This document shows, piece after piece, positions 22,326 to 34,144 of a DNA stretch of 64,000 bases. This DNA is from Dendrocalamus latiflorus (lineage: Eukaryota > Streptophyta > Magnoliopsida > Poales > Poaceae). The translations under genes were made by a program, and so were the position numbers. The DNA is taken from contig CM029617.1 of the NCBI GenBank assembly GCA_017311315.1, forward strand, positions 16,146,620 through 16,210,619, written 5' to 3'. Within the stretch, counting starts at the first letter, position 1. Each line of letters starts with the position of its first letter. A model generated the notes under the pieces. The model saw nothing but the letters and a program-made list of their open reading frames with translations, did not search any database and was not told the DNA's origin.

Positions 22326-23420
22326 AAAGCTATTTCCGTTGCATCTATGGACATGGGAATAATGCCCATTTGAGTTACATCACAATGGTAACCCATATCT
22401 TATTGATCAGAGATCTCGTGACCTAGACAATGGGAAAAACAAGTTGATGTTGTAACAAGAGAGTATATACCAATTGTGCCTGTGTATGGAAGGTTAGCAT
22501 ACAGCCTTAGTGTATTATATTATCCAAATAAGGAAAATATATTAACCTGCAGGATACCTAGAAAAAATACACCTATTTGATCCTAATGTATAGTCGTAGT
22601 TCATGAGAACAAGGTATTCTCTAGAAAGCTCATGAGCAATAAGGTACCATGACCATATAACGCTCTATTTATGCGTGGTTCATTGGCAGCCTAGTATCAG
22701 TTAAGATTTCAAGTGAAATCTGATCATGAAAAGCTATGAATTCACAGCTTAGTCCATTCATCAACTGTAGGAAGATGAACCTTATCATTCTAGGTGCAAG
22801 TTCAACCCATACGGAACTTACATTAAAAGACTGGTATATTAGTAGTACTTTAGCACAATATATTTGACACCTTTTTGCTACTTGCTTTGAAATTGGTAGG
22901 GATTGTTAGAAATAGGACCATATGAGTAAAGCTCATTTTCTATAATTTCAAATCATGTATGAAAGTGAAAGAACAAAGTGGATTTAGTACCATATTACTA
23001 AAACAAAGTGAAAGAAGACTAATTTATAAGGTAGAGTCCTTGCCACTCCTTGAATCATATGACAAGTGGATGGGGATGGCATAAAGAGAGTTTTGATTGA
23101 ACACACATGCGTGCACGAGCGCATGTGTGCATATTCACGTATTTTTGTGTGAAAAATCTCATAACTTATGACTTGCGACATGCGACTGTGCTGTGACATG
23201 GCGTGCCACTTGGCAGACCAAGTCCACCTTATTTTTGCTGAACCGTTCATCATCTCTCATTTTAACTGGTCGTGAGACTGCTTAAATATCATTATGTGGT
23301 TTGATTAGGCAGTTACCAGTGAATTAACTCTATTTAATTGTGGCAGTTACTAGCGAGTAATTATAGCACCCTTGAAACGACCTAAAGACATCCAGGAAAA
23401 GATAGAAAATTCCACCTCCA
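22326..23420 (+). mobile_element. Copia 3' untranslated region, polypurine tract and LTR start
   Basis: About 580 bases without a gene follow the RNase H stop. A polypurine-like GGTAGGGA (22896-22903) then leads into TGTTAGAAATAGGACC at 22904, the expected 3' LTR start of a copia element. LTR-like A/T-rich sequence with no frame continues to about 23400; its end was not identified. Confidence 0.6.
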
Positions 23421-23425
23421 TTCTT

Positions 23426-23870
23426 CTATTCCCTCTTTGGATAGTTGTAATGTAGTATCAAGCTGCTCAACCACGCCAACCTTTCTTCTCGGCATGCACC
23501 GACAAGAGAGGAGAACAGGATCTCCGAACCATTTTCGCAAAGAGAACCTACACAGGGCGGCAATAAGTTTTTTAGGCAACATAACCTACACAACCGCTTG
23601 ATTTCTTCCTCGATGTCGATTGCTTCCATGACTACATTGAGCATGCGCTGCTTTCTGTTCTTCATCAAATCCAACTGTAAGTCGTTCGCGTGATCAATCG
23701 ACTTTGTTATAATATTTTCTTTGTGTATTTTTTGAAGTACAATAAGTAGCATGTTGTTAGATTCGTTTGTTGCATCACTAGTTATTTGCATTATTTGCCT
23801 TTTAGTAAATTCTAGAATTAAAATATTGCCCACTTTTCCAACAAGCTGCAATCCATATGGTCCCGAGAGG
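23426..23870 (-). pseudogene. Unrecognised coding fragment
   Basis: A minus-strand frame of about 148 codons without a clear ATG. It reads SGPYGLQLVGKVGNILILEF, then a helical, charged stretch (LQLDLMKNRKQRMLNVVMEA). The composition looks like real protein rather than low-complexity shadow, but I do not recognise the family. It sits alone between a copia LTR and A/T-rich spacer. It could be a captured gene fragment or a gag-like remnant. Confidence 0.25.
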
Positions 23871-23899
23871 GCCCTTCTTGGCCAAGATGAACTGAAAGT

Positions 23900-24640
23900 A
23901 GAACATGTTAGTGAAAATAGGAGCTCTAGGAAGCCTAGGCCATGAAGTGTGAAGTGGAAGTGGAAACCCTAGCATTGTGTGGTGTTGGTGACTAGGGATG
24001 TCGAGAATCTTGAGGTGGAATTGGTTGATGGGCGAAGTGGAGGATGGGGTGGGATCTGTGGTATTCCGATTGTCAGGAAGTGAACAAATTTAAAATACTC
24101 ATTTACCATTTTTCATATACTAATTATAGCATACTTTAATGTGGTATTGCAAGGGAGTTCATGATTTTTAGCGTATTTAACAAATGCCTTTATATTCGCA
24201 CATAAAAAGGAGTATATCTAAAAAGTGTACATACCACCTTGAAAAAATGCACATACAACCTATGTAATCTTATATATTCATATACTACACGTACATACCT
24301 TTGATTACGTAAGATACTCGCTACGTTGTGAGATACGACATAGAAAGTAATAGGAGTACAAAAAGGCTTTGAGTGTGTATATATAGAAAGAGATTTAGAT
24401 TTATTTAATTAAAGCATACCAATCAAACCATTCAAGCTCTACTCCAACGAGTTTCTACTTCTGACTTCTAACTTTCTTAATTTCGTTTTTTTGGCTTTTT
24501 TTCCTTATTCATTTGTATTATCTGTAATAATATAACTTTTTATTTTTTTTTAATTTTATTATGCTAAAAAATAAACAATAGTTACAGTATATTTTTAAAT
24601 ATTATATAAAAAACCAAAAATCTAAATTTGTAAGTCTAAA
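23900..24640. other. A/T-rich spacer with MITE-like part
   Basis: No gene. 24421-24640 shares ATTCRTTTGTATTAT and AATTWTATTATGCTAA patterns with the MITE at 28393-28648, so it is probably a diverged member of that family; its ends are not clear. Confidence 0.4.
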
Positions 24641-24894
24641 TGGGCACTAATGATCGGACACCTCGACCCGGTCGACTACCGGGCCGGGTCCGGTTACATT
24701 GTGAGCAACTGGATGCGTAGCGCACTAGAAGGTAGGACCCGCGGTTACTTGCCGTGCCCTCCTCCGAGTCCACTCGGAAAAAAACCGCGTGCTCCCACAA
24801 ACTTCCAGATCCCACCCGTGCGGCCGTGACCATCCCTCTCCTCAATCCAACCCAACCCATTTCCATTCTCCTCTTCACCCGCACGTCACACCTC

Positions 24895-24902
24895 TATTTA
24901 TA
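24895..24902 (+). promoter_or_regulatory. TATA box of the E2 gene
   Basis: TATTTATA lies 86 bases before the ATG at 24988, in a C/T-rich leader context (CTCTATTTATACGCGCC). This distance fits a start site 50-60 bases before the ATG. Confidence 0.6.
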
Positions 24903-24987
24903 CGCGCCCCCGATCGATCACCCCCTCGATTCTTCCTTCTTCCTCCCCTCGATTGGATTGGATCAATCGATCTCGTCCCCAATCCCC

Positions 24988-27347
24988 ATGGCGTCGAAGC
25001 GGATCCTCAAGGAGCTCAAGGACCTGCAGAGGGATCCCCCCACCTCCTGCAGCGCCGGTAATTGCATCAAGATTTACAACTCTCTCGCTCTCCCTCTTGT
25101 TCTTCTTGTTAGTTCTTGACTTCTTGGCCCAACTTTTCTTGAAGATTGCATGGTGAAAGATTTTGCGCTTGGTCGGTTGGTCCCACTTTTATGTTATGTA
25201 TGCATGGTGTGGTTTTCTTGGGATGCTGCTAGATCTATCGATTGACTGGGAAGGATCTTCCCCTAGGTATTAAAATGGATCGTTGTCTTGTACATCTTAC
25301 TGCGGTGAATGGATTTTTTGTTTGGAATTTGAAGTGTAAAACTAGGAAATTACAGTGCTTAGTAAGGATCTGAAACTGAAAGGGATGCAACTCCCCTTCT
25401 AGTGCTGTTGTACGACATACTAACATACCTAGACTGGTAATGGTTCCGTTCTTGCAAGATGACGCGTGGAGGCTACAGATTAAGCCCTGTTCGTATTATT
25501 AGCTTTTAAAAAGCTTTTAAAAGCTGCTTTTCTATAAATGGTTTCTACTGTTCAATCGGAGTGTTTTTTAAAAGCGCGTCTACTAGTTAACTGGTACTAT
25601 TCGTAAGCATAAGCCAAAAGTATTAATGAACGGGCCTGTTTTCAATCAGATATTTTTACCTGCTCCAAAACTTGCGTTGATTGTATGATAAAAGCCATCG
25701 TTTTCAGTTCCATATGCATGCGGAATTGCGGATAGGCACTAATTCTACATGCTTTAATCCAAAACTTGCGTTGATTGAAATGATGTACAATTCTACATGC
25801 TTACACATCTGGACACCAGGTTTAACAAACTCTATGCACAAGTAACCAATCATTTTGTACTGATGGAATAGTACACCGGCAACTAGCCTATAACGAGCAC
25901 TGTTCGTGCCTAGATGCGTAGGGTACCCATGAAGAAGATGTGCGGTTGTAGTCAAGAACTTTAAACATAGGACCTCGAGGTCTTTCCATGGTTCTCCGTT
26001 GTTAGCAACATCATTGCACATTGTGTTTTTCTTACTCCATTGTGTACAGTAGCACTCTGAGAATTGATATTCGAGTACCAATGTACGACTAAAATGCGTG
26101 CTTTTGACACCAAACAGGACCTGTCGCAGAAGATATGTTCCACTGGCAAGCGACAATTATGGGTCCAACAGATAGCCCGTATGCTGGTGGCGTCTTTTTG
26201 GTTACTATTCACTTCCCTCCAGACTATCCATTCAAACCACCCAAGGTATGGAGTCAATGACAATTCCATTGCACGCTTTGTTCTGAACATTGTTGCTAGG
26301 AGTATATAAGAGCAATGATGTAAGATACTTTGTGGTCAACATCTTGCATATATTATTCTGTTGTATCTTCATTCTAATTCAATCACACTTATCACTATCT
26401 GCTTTCCAGGTAAACTGTAAAGTTGTCTAGGCTAGAGGAGATAGAGATGGTTCAATTTTAAGCGTTTTTTTCCTTTTCATATGTTCATTAAAAATCCACT
26501 ATATTATTTACTGGACTTGGTACCACAAGTCAGCAATATCACAGCTCGTGTCTGTTTTGCATTGGAAAATTGTCTTGCATGATGTATGTCATGTCCAAGT
26601 AAAAATTGTGATGATCGAATGGTGCTTATTGGCATACTAACAAATAACTACTACAGAATTAGAACACACGTTACATAGGAGGGGTTCATGGAACTTTTGC
26701 TCCTGTTCTCTTCCATGGAAATACATGTTCTTTATTACAGATAAAATATTGCACTGCTAACTTTGGTCTAGCCCGTTCTTAGCAAAGCTTATGATGTACT
26801 TGGGCAAATCAATGTTACCAATCCAAGTAAATATGAAATGGTTTTTTTAGCTCGACATTCACTGTAGCTAAGTTGTGATTGAATTAATTTCGCAGGTTGC
26901 CTTTAAGACTAAGGTTTTTCATCCAAATATCAACAGTAATGGAAGCATCTGTCTTGATATCCTGAAGGAACAATGGAGCCCTGCATTGACAGTTTCAAAG
27001 GTGACTTGATCCTTCTTGTCATGGTTTTGTAACACACGTTCAAGCAACTTTTGACACCCACATGGTGATATAGCCTGTCTAGGAAGTTGGAGATCTAGTA
27101 GTCTATACAGCTCAGCCAAAGTATATCACCACCCCCCCCCCCCCCCCTTCTGTTAACTTTGGTTTTCCAGCTGCACCTGTATCTCACATGCCGGTGTTTT
27201 CAGGTACTTCTTTCAATTTGTTCTCTACTCACGGACCCAAACCCTGACGACCCATTGGTTCCGGAGATTGCGCACATGTACAAGCATGATCGGGCAAAGT
27301 ACGAGTCCACTGCAAGGAACTGGACCCAGAAATATGCAATGGGCTGA
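24988..27347 (+). CDS. UBC: Ubiquitin-conjugating enzyme E2 (UBC8/UBC10 group)
   Basis: Accepts activated ubiquitin from E1 and passes it on, with RING or U-box E3 ligases, to substrates in cytosol and nucleus. Coding exons are 24988-25057, 26118-26245, 26896-27000 and 27204-27347, all with GT/AG borders and matching phases, giving 148 residues, the family's usual length. The UBC fold is complete: MASKRILKELKDLQRDPP at the start, PPDYPFKPPK, the HPN motif at residues 75-77 and the catalytic cysteine at residue 85 in NGSICLDILKEQWSP; it ends WTQKYAMG. This is the plant counterpart of human UBE2D and yeast Ubc4/5. A TATA box stands 86 bases upstream. Intron 1 (1060 bases) contains a MITE. Nothing is damaged, so it is very probably functional. 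Confidence 0.97.
25484..25636. mobile_element. MITE in intron 1 of the E2 gene
   Basis: Ends are inverted copies: GCCCTGTTCGTATT on the left, and AATGAACGGGCC (complement GGCCCGTTCATT) on the right. The interior has repeated CTTTTAAAAGC palindromes and no coding. Terminal GGGCCTGTTCG-type repeats are common in grass hAT-like MITEs. Confidence 0.7.
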
Positions 27348-28392
27348 CATTGCAGGTCACAGGGAAGATGTCCTAGATGTCTTTGTTCCTGTTCTGCTAT
27401 TTGGAATGTACTGCCCGCTGTGACTGAATTCATGCCAAATTGTCAGCTAATGAGGCCTATAACGATGCACCTACCCAACAAATCAAGCAAAAAATGGAAA
27501 ACTGAAACTAAAAATTGTTTCCTTCCTGAGCCTGATCTTTTTCTTGTGTTGGGAGCTTCTTTGTTTCCTGGAATCCTGCTCTAGCATGTGTGGTGTTGTG
27601 GATGATGCTGAAGTTGTGGATGATTTATTTTAGATATTAACTTCTATAAGTAGAGTATTTGCTGTTCTTGCTGCATTTTGCTTCTGGGCAGGGACCAAGA
27701 GGATGCAGGTCTTGGGTGGTGACGAGTTGTCCTGGAAACAGCTACCACAGCAGCGAGAAACGCACACTGCGTGTTAGTTTAAGCTGCCACAGCAGGTCTG
27801 GCCATGGTGCCTTGCACCGCCTTGGTGCCAGTGCCGATGGTATGTACCAAAGGACCCCCAAACGGCCTTAAAAAACAGTACCCCTCTCAGCCAAACGCAA
27901 GGTTAAAATCACAGGGATCCACCGTGCGATGGCAAAAAAAACCAGTGCCCTCCGGTGCCAATCACCCATCGAATGTTGAATTTGGTACGCGTTAAGACTG
28001 TTTGATGTTTCTGCTAACCTCACGAAAATGTCAATGTGTCCAAAATACTTAGCGGCATGAGTTCCAATATGGAAGAGCACTGCAATGCGAGCTTCACTGT
28101 GTCGGTTTAAGAAATTGATAAGGACTCAAATGTACATTGATACGGACTCCAGTTTACATCTTTACTACTGTTTATGCCACAAAATGGCCTGGCCGATTGG
28201 CATTTCAGTAGTAAATCGAAATGCTCCGTAGCCATTTCAAATCAATGTGTTATCATGACCTTGAAATACATATATCCATAAATCAAACAATGAAGCATCT
28301 AAATCCAAATCCAAATTATCCTGACAATCTAGGCAAAATTTCCTCCACCTGGCCAAGGTACAGGAGATTAGCATGTTTTGTCTGACTTTTCG
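27348..28392. other. E2 3' flank and spacer
   Basis: The first 300 or so bases are the likely 3' untranslated region. No further gene was found; short frames are chance. Confidence 0.5.
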
Positions 28393-28648
28393 GCCCTGAT
28401 CGGTTCGGCTTGAGTTTCTGACTTATTTTTCACTATTCATAAATTTCGTCTTTTTCTGAACTTTTGGTTTTTTGTTGAGCTTTTTTGCCGATTTTTCCCG
28501 TATTCGTTTGTATTATACATATTGGGCTAACATATATTTTTAAATTTAATTATGCTAAATAAGCCTCTGTCGGCTACATTGTTTTTTTTTCAACCAGCTA
28601 CAGTGTTTTCAGCTATAAGCCATGAGCTTTTAAGCCCAACTGATCACC
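28393..28648. mobile_element. MITE (TGATCGGTT-type ends)
   Basis: The left end CCTGATCGGTTCGGCTTGAG pairs with the right end TAAGCCCAACTGATCACC. The interior is A/T-rich and contains TATAAGCCATGAGC near the right end, mirrored by the left flank. No coding. Confidence 0.6.
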
Positions 28649-28673
28649 ATCTAGATTTTGGGTGAGTTCTTTT

Positions 28674-28896
28674 AGGCTGTATCTTATAGCTTATGGTTTA
28701 AATTTTGAATTCTGACTGTTCAGGAGAGGCAATACGTAGAGAAAAATAGTCGTATACGATTTTAGCTGGTACAGCTAAACTCAGTATACTTTTTACTATA
28801 ATCTTTCTGTTAACCTCGTCTTAAAAAACACAACGTTTGAAAGATAGTTACTATAATATAAATTATAATTCATAAGTCATAAATGAAAAAGAACTC
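28674..28896. mobile_element. MITE family M1, copy 1
   Basis: Ends GAGTTCTTTTAGGC and AAAAAGAACTC are inverted. The interior follows the order shared by all four copies in this window: TTCTGACTRTTC, GCGATTTT-like, GTATANYRTRTACTATAAT, CTTAAAAAA, GTTTGAAAGMTAGKTACTRTAG. The family name is not known to me. Confidence 0.7.
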
Positions 28897-28899
28897 AAA

Positions 28900-31370
28900 T
28901 CTTTGTTTGTACGCCGCAAGGCTAGCTAACGCTGCAGCTCGTGTTGTGTGCGAAACAAGCTTGTGAGGAGATAGGCTGTGTGTAGATAGACAATTGTGCA
29001 TGTGTTGAATCAAGCACCAGATTCTCTTTATGGTTGTCCATCTTATGAATGAGCTTCTGATTCGCCAAAATACGGTTCTACATTACAAATATGTCACAGC
29101 TGATTGCTAAATCAACTATACATCAACAGAAGCTAAATCGCGTTACCTTCAAAACATCATGATTGTAGTCACCTACTAATTGACATGCTGCAACCACATC
29201 CAGGCTCCGACCCAGATAACCAGGGGCCAATTTGGCACCTTGCTTGTCGAGTTGTTCTCCCTTCCCTGTCAATGCATATTTTTAACTTCGTTTGTTAAAA
29301 ACATAATCCATTTTAATTTTACTCGAATTAAAGGGTGAAATTACTTTATTCTAGCTACTACTATTAGATGATAAATTGGAGGAAGTTGAGTGTTTTGTGA
29401 TTTGATTGTGAACTCCAGAAAGATAAAGGCTAAAGAAGGCAAAGGGGCAAATAAGGTAAAGCCAAAAAAAAAGAAAGACAATAAGGTCTTTTGAGTCGTG
29501 GCAATTGCTTTTGTTCACCGACTCAAGCAGCAACGAGATTTGCAGGAAAAGCAGCGAAAGATTTTGGAACATTGGTTGCCTGCTCTGCCTTTACAGCCTC
29601 CATGAGTTGTCTGCCAGCCATGAGAATTATGAGATGTACCATGAACTCAACACAAATCTGAGATGGTGTCATTGATGTCAACAACATAATACTACTGAAA
29701 TTGACAAAAGATATTGGGCCATGACGCCATGACGGTGACACTCGGTAGGGTACAAGTTCTGGATCCACCATTGGCGACTAATGAGCCTGGATCAACATGA
29801 ACAGAAGTAGCTGTCATGTTCATACTTCAAACTTGCTAGGCTGGATGCAAATGCGCTATCCTAATTTGCAAATGTTGACAAAGAATCAGAGAATTCAATT
29901 CCCTTTTTCAACGTGACATTCCTGAATATTTTTGCCATTAGATGATTGATATAAATCTCTGACATGGCTGAATATTTTGCGATTAGATGATTGGTATAAC
30001 AAGAAGTCTCTAAACTACAGATATGATACTGAACTGAAATTAGCATGATCAGCTCTATTTGAGTACTACAGGAAGAATTCTCAAAACAAACTAACAAACA
30101 AAAACTACAGGAAGATGAACCCCTTCCTGTGCAGACCATAAGATACTCAAAAACATGTGTTCCTTTTCTTTACAAAGTGGGTTATTTCTTCATGCTCGAT
30201 TAGTAAAAGAGCGAATTTCGAATTTCAAGAAAAGAGACATACCTTCTACCAAGGCAAAGCATGGAATCCCCTCTTTTCCAAAAGGTGAGCTTAGTTTTCA
30301 GACAAGAACATGATTGATCTAGATATTCCTTATGATAAATCTCACAAAAGAATAAGGACCACTGCATCATCAAGGAATTCACACTTTGCATCTCCACGCG
30401 TCCTACCAGCTATCCCTTCTGCTAGAGAACTTGAAACAAAGCCTTGCCATGACACCTGAAATAAAGATTCCATTTCATACTTGAGAGCTTAAAAGGAGCA
30501 TCCAAATTAGACGATCCTGTTGTGTTTCAGTACAAATTTTGCCATCAACTGATTTCGACTTGTATGAGAAGCATAAATTGGCACTGCATCATTTGGACAG
30601 AACATAGTACAAGCGCAAATGCTTATACCAATTAACACATATGATGACTGATGTTACAAATAGGTAAAGCCAAGAATCAATAAAGTGACAAAGTGACTAA
30701 CATCTCCAAAAGAGAGGCAAACATATGCAAAGAAACATTGGTACCAAAATGACGTGAACAAGACACAAGAAAGAGCAACACCCAACTCAAATCATTAGAC
30801 TTGACACATGCACCAAGTTGTACTACTGTTGTACTCTCTCCATTATATACATATCCAAAACTTAACTTATCAGTTAAGCAAAGATCCTTCGGTCCATGAC
30901 ACTCGTCGCAGAAGCAGAGAATGAAGCATAATGTCAAAAAGCTCCAGCTTGATTTGCATGTTCAGCTGCTGATGAGGGAACATTGGCTTGTGGTTCTTCA
31001 CCGAGCTCATCCCATCAAAGTTGTTAAGCCATTCCATAATTGCACCATGATTTCTGTCACAACACCCCCAACCAAGAAATTCAAATATGTGGCAAACCAA
31101 AAATTAAATCTGTCATCCTGGTACCATATAAACATAGTGATTACAAACTGTAGCCCTCAACCGGCGATTGTGGGTTAGTTGAGCAAAAGGAAACCAGCTT
31201 ACAAATTCTGCCAGTCCATCTATTGCCAAGCTCAAACCATTTACATCTTGTGTGGTACAATTTTTAACGAAGAAGGTAGACTGTAGACACGTAATAATTA
31301 GCACTCTAACAAAACCGACAAAAACTGCGAACAGAACAAAACTTCCTGTGCAAGAAACAGTGATGATTCC
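28900..31370. other. Spacer with weak minus-strand frames
   Basis: No gene could be supported. Minus-strand frames at 29523-29771 (82 codons, partly hydrophobic) and 30870-31100 (76 codons, NNFDGMSSVKNHKPMFPHQQ) look less random than their surroundings. The second lies in the 3' flank of PDV1 and follows a TGTGACAG acceptor-like site, so it could be a 3' exon of an alternative transcript. Neither has a recognised domain. Confidence 0.3.
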
Positions 31371-33234
31371 TCAACCTCTAGCAAATAACACTTCCACATG
31401 CTTTTCTTTACTGTTCTTTCTTGATCTTCCAGAATGAAAACGATTATCGATTCTCCTATATTGGATTGCTGGAGTTTGTCTACCAAATGCCACTTGATGC
31501 AGCTGCAAGAAAGCAAGCAAACTTACTGCAAACACGGTAGCATTACCCAGAATACCACCAATCCTCTCCAATCTTAAAAATGTCTTGGCTAAAGCAAAAC
31601 TACAGGATACCACACGCTCCACCATGTTTGAACCATGTCCCTTGGGGTCCTCCTCATTCTCCCCTGATTGGCTGTGCGTCCCATAGTCATCTTCCGGCGA
31701 GACAAATCGGCTCTTGTCAAGCACATCACCCACAAAAGCCAAGGCCTCCTCAATGACTCCATGCCTCTTCCCTCTATGTTCAGCCAGCCTCGTAGCAAGG
31801 AGAATACGACTTTGCTGCAGCCTAGCAATCGCGGCATCTCGTTCTGCCCGCTGTTGTAACCGAACATTCTGCAAGCCAATGTGACACACAAATAAGCAAC
31901 ATGTTGTTTTCTGATCATTAATTATTTGGTGCCAGAGAACCAGCTAAATTATCTGAAAGCTCAGAAGCTGCATGTTTGACATAAATAATCATGTGGTACG
32001 AACATAAAGCAGCAACATATTCTGAACTCATCCGGCTAAAATTCAACCTGGTAGGATAGTAAATTGTACATCTTATGCCTCGGAAAAAAATGAAGTACAA
32101 AAAAATAACGATAAAGAGTTCCTAACTTCCTATTGATAATTTAAACCAGAGGACAACAAACTACATAGGTAACTACCATTAGACAGAGTACATCAATCTA
32201 CATAGGTAACTAGCATAAGCCAGAAGACAGCAAGCTACATGGCTAACCACCCGTACCAAATGCGTGTCTTCATACCATTATTGGCTACCATAGAGTGATC
32301 CCCCCACGCAATTCAACATCTGATAGAACCGTAGAGTGAAGACACCTGACAACAACAGTGCCAATGAAAATCCACATTGTACAGTGAATTTGGCTTACAG
32401 ACTCCAACCCATTTGGACCTACAAACCACACGAGGACAAAATGGCTAGAGAAAACACGAAGACCGGCAATAATGAGACATAAGGGAGACAAACAACGAGA
32501 GCTAACAAACAAAAGGCAGCATCCAACCCACAATGATGTGACAGCAAGCAGCATTTGTGGATCCTTTCCACCCGTGGAACCGTCAAACAATCAACATTTG
32601 TGGAACAAACACACACCAATCCACTACTTGTTTCGTTGGATTAAAAGGAGGTGATGGTTTGTATTAATATAGGCAAAATTAGGAGCTGTTCATTGGATTC
32701 TGGATTTATGGATCTGTACAGTGAGATCAGGGCAGTGTGGTTAGCTCACAAAGAAGAAGAATGTGTAATCATGCGAGCAAACAAAGGCATGGATTACCCT
32801 ACCAAACAATCCGAGCCAAGAACTAACAAGAACTTGTTGTGTTGATTGTATAACAATCAAACGGAGATGGTTCTTGTACGTGCTAGCAAGAATCACAAAC
32901 TCAGAGGGGAGGAGTAGGAGGAGGGAACTAGGCCAGGGTTTGCATTACTGACATGGAGGAAGTGGAGGTGTCCCTCGAGGTCCTCGAGCGCGGCGCGGAT
33001 GGCGTGCAGGCTCCTCGCGTCCGCCATGGCCGTCGACGCCAAATCACCGTCCTCCCCTCCCAGCGTCCGTCGCACCTTGACGACCACGCACCCGTTGGGG
33101 GCGCAGCAGCGACAGCCCGGGGCGGCGCGGCGGCGGGCGCGGGCGGAGAGGGAGAGGATGGCGTCGCTGAGCTTGTCATGGAGGTCCCAGATGCGCTCCT
33201 GCAACGCCTCCGCCTCCGCCGCCTCCCATCTCAT
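31371..33234 (-). CDS. PDV1: Plastid division protein PDV1
   Basis: PDV1 sits in the outer plastid envelope and recruits the dynamin ARC5/DRP5B to the division site; its C-terminal tail meets PARC6 between the envelopes. Exon 1 is 33234-32953 and exon 2 is 31868-31371. The splice GTCAGT ... TTGCAG keeps the frame and places FLH next to NVRLQQRAERD, matching the Arabidopsis order. The product is 259 residues (Arabidopsis 272). It shows EALQERIWDLHDKLSDAI near the N-terminus, a coiled coil with RDAAIARLQQSRILLATRLAEH minus its last residues (residues about 104-125), EEALAFVG, one membrane span (about 198-218, GILGNATVFAVSLLAFLQLH) and the terminal ARG with the conserved last glycine. ATG 33234 was chosen; the frame extends upstream only from a GTG. 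Exon 1 is far more GC-rich than exon 2, a usual grass gradient. Confidence 0.9.
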
Positions 33235-33299
33235 CTCATTCACACGATTCGCTCGTCGCCGAGAGAGAGTTGAGGCAGCCACCTAGTGGTTGGGAGGCG

Positions 33300-34139
33300 T
33301 GGAGCTTCACTTCTCTCCCCTCTCCTCCTCCTCTCTTCTCTGTTTAGAAAAGAATTTTTCTTTTTTTTTTCTTTTTCATCAATCTTGGCTCTCCGGTGGT
33401 TACGTGGTGTTGATGTTGTCGTGGCAAGAGGAAGTACATAGAATTTAGAATTGTGCAATTCTTTTCGTTCCGAATGTGGTATGAAGTTTTTATTAAACAT
33501 TTATATTTTTCCACCGTTATATAGTTAAATTTATCATGAATTGCATTTTGGTAGAGTATGTCAAAGATAACGTGAATGACCAGAATGCAATAACAGATGA
33601 GATAGTTGGTGCCACTACGAAGGTAATGGACTAATGGACAAGGAGGGAGAGAACGGGTTGCAAAGAAGAAAGAAGGGGCAATGAAACTAGAATCAAAAGG
33701 TGTGATCAGAGAGAAGTGGAAATGGAAGTGTGGGATGAGCCGATCAGGTTGGATGGGATTTTAATATAATAATGAATAAAAATGTGCAGATTCACTCTAG
33801 TGGCATATGCCTATTTCCTCTTTGGGTGTATCTCTTGGAGAAACATGGGCATCCCAATCAATTATTTTATCATTGCTTGAAAAGGAATAAAATGTATGTT
33901 GTGCCTTTATAGTTTTGCGGAAGAGTTCATTGTACCCGTTGTGCTAGATAAAAAAAATCACTCTCGAATATCGTTTTATGCAACCTTTTTCATTCCAAAA
34001 CTCATATACATGTTTTTCTTAAACTTCTAAGAATTTTCTATGGCTAAGATAAATAGCAAAACTACACAATTTTCAACCTTTGACATTTCCGTTGATAGGC
34101 TAACTAGCAGAACTACACGAGGTAATGGGTGGGTTTTTT
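33300..34139. repeat. Spacer segment, duplicated near 39600-40121 and 41873
   Basis: After a T-rich PDV1 promoter stretch, 33540-33990 matches blocks at 39830-40121 continued at 41873: GGGATTTTAATAYAATAA, TTGGAGAAAYATGGG, AATGTATGTTKTG, GTTGTGCTAGATAAAA and GAGATRGTKSGYGCCACTAC. No protein could be assigned to it. It is either an old segmental duplication or an unrecognised element. Confidence 0.5.
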
Positions 34140-34144
34140 ATGAC

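Noticed and set aside
32949..32952. PDV1 donor at GTCA|GTAATG
   Set aside because: Using this site shifts exon 2 out of frame; CAT|GTCAGT keeps the frame and the conserved order of residues.
33235..33282. N-terminal extension of PDV1 by 16 residues
   Set aside because: The upstream start would be GTG; the ATG at 33234 matches the family's N-terminus.
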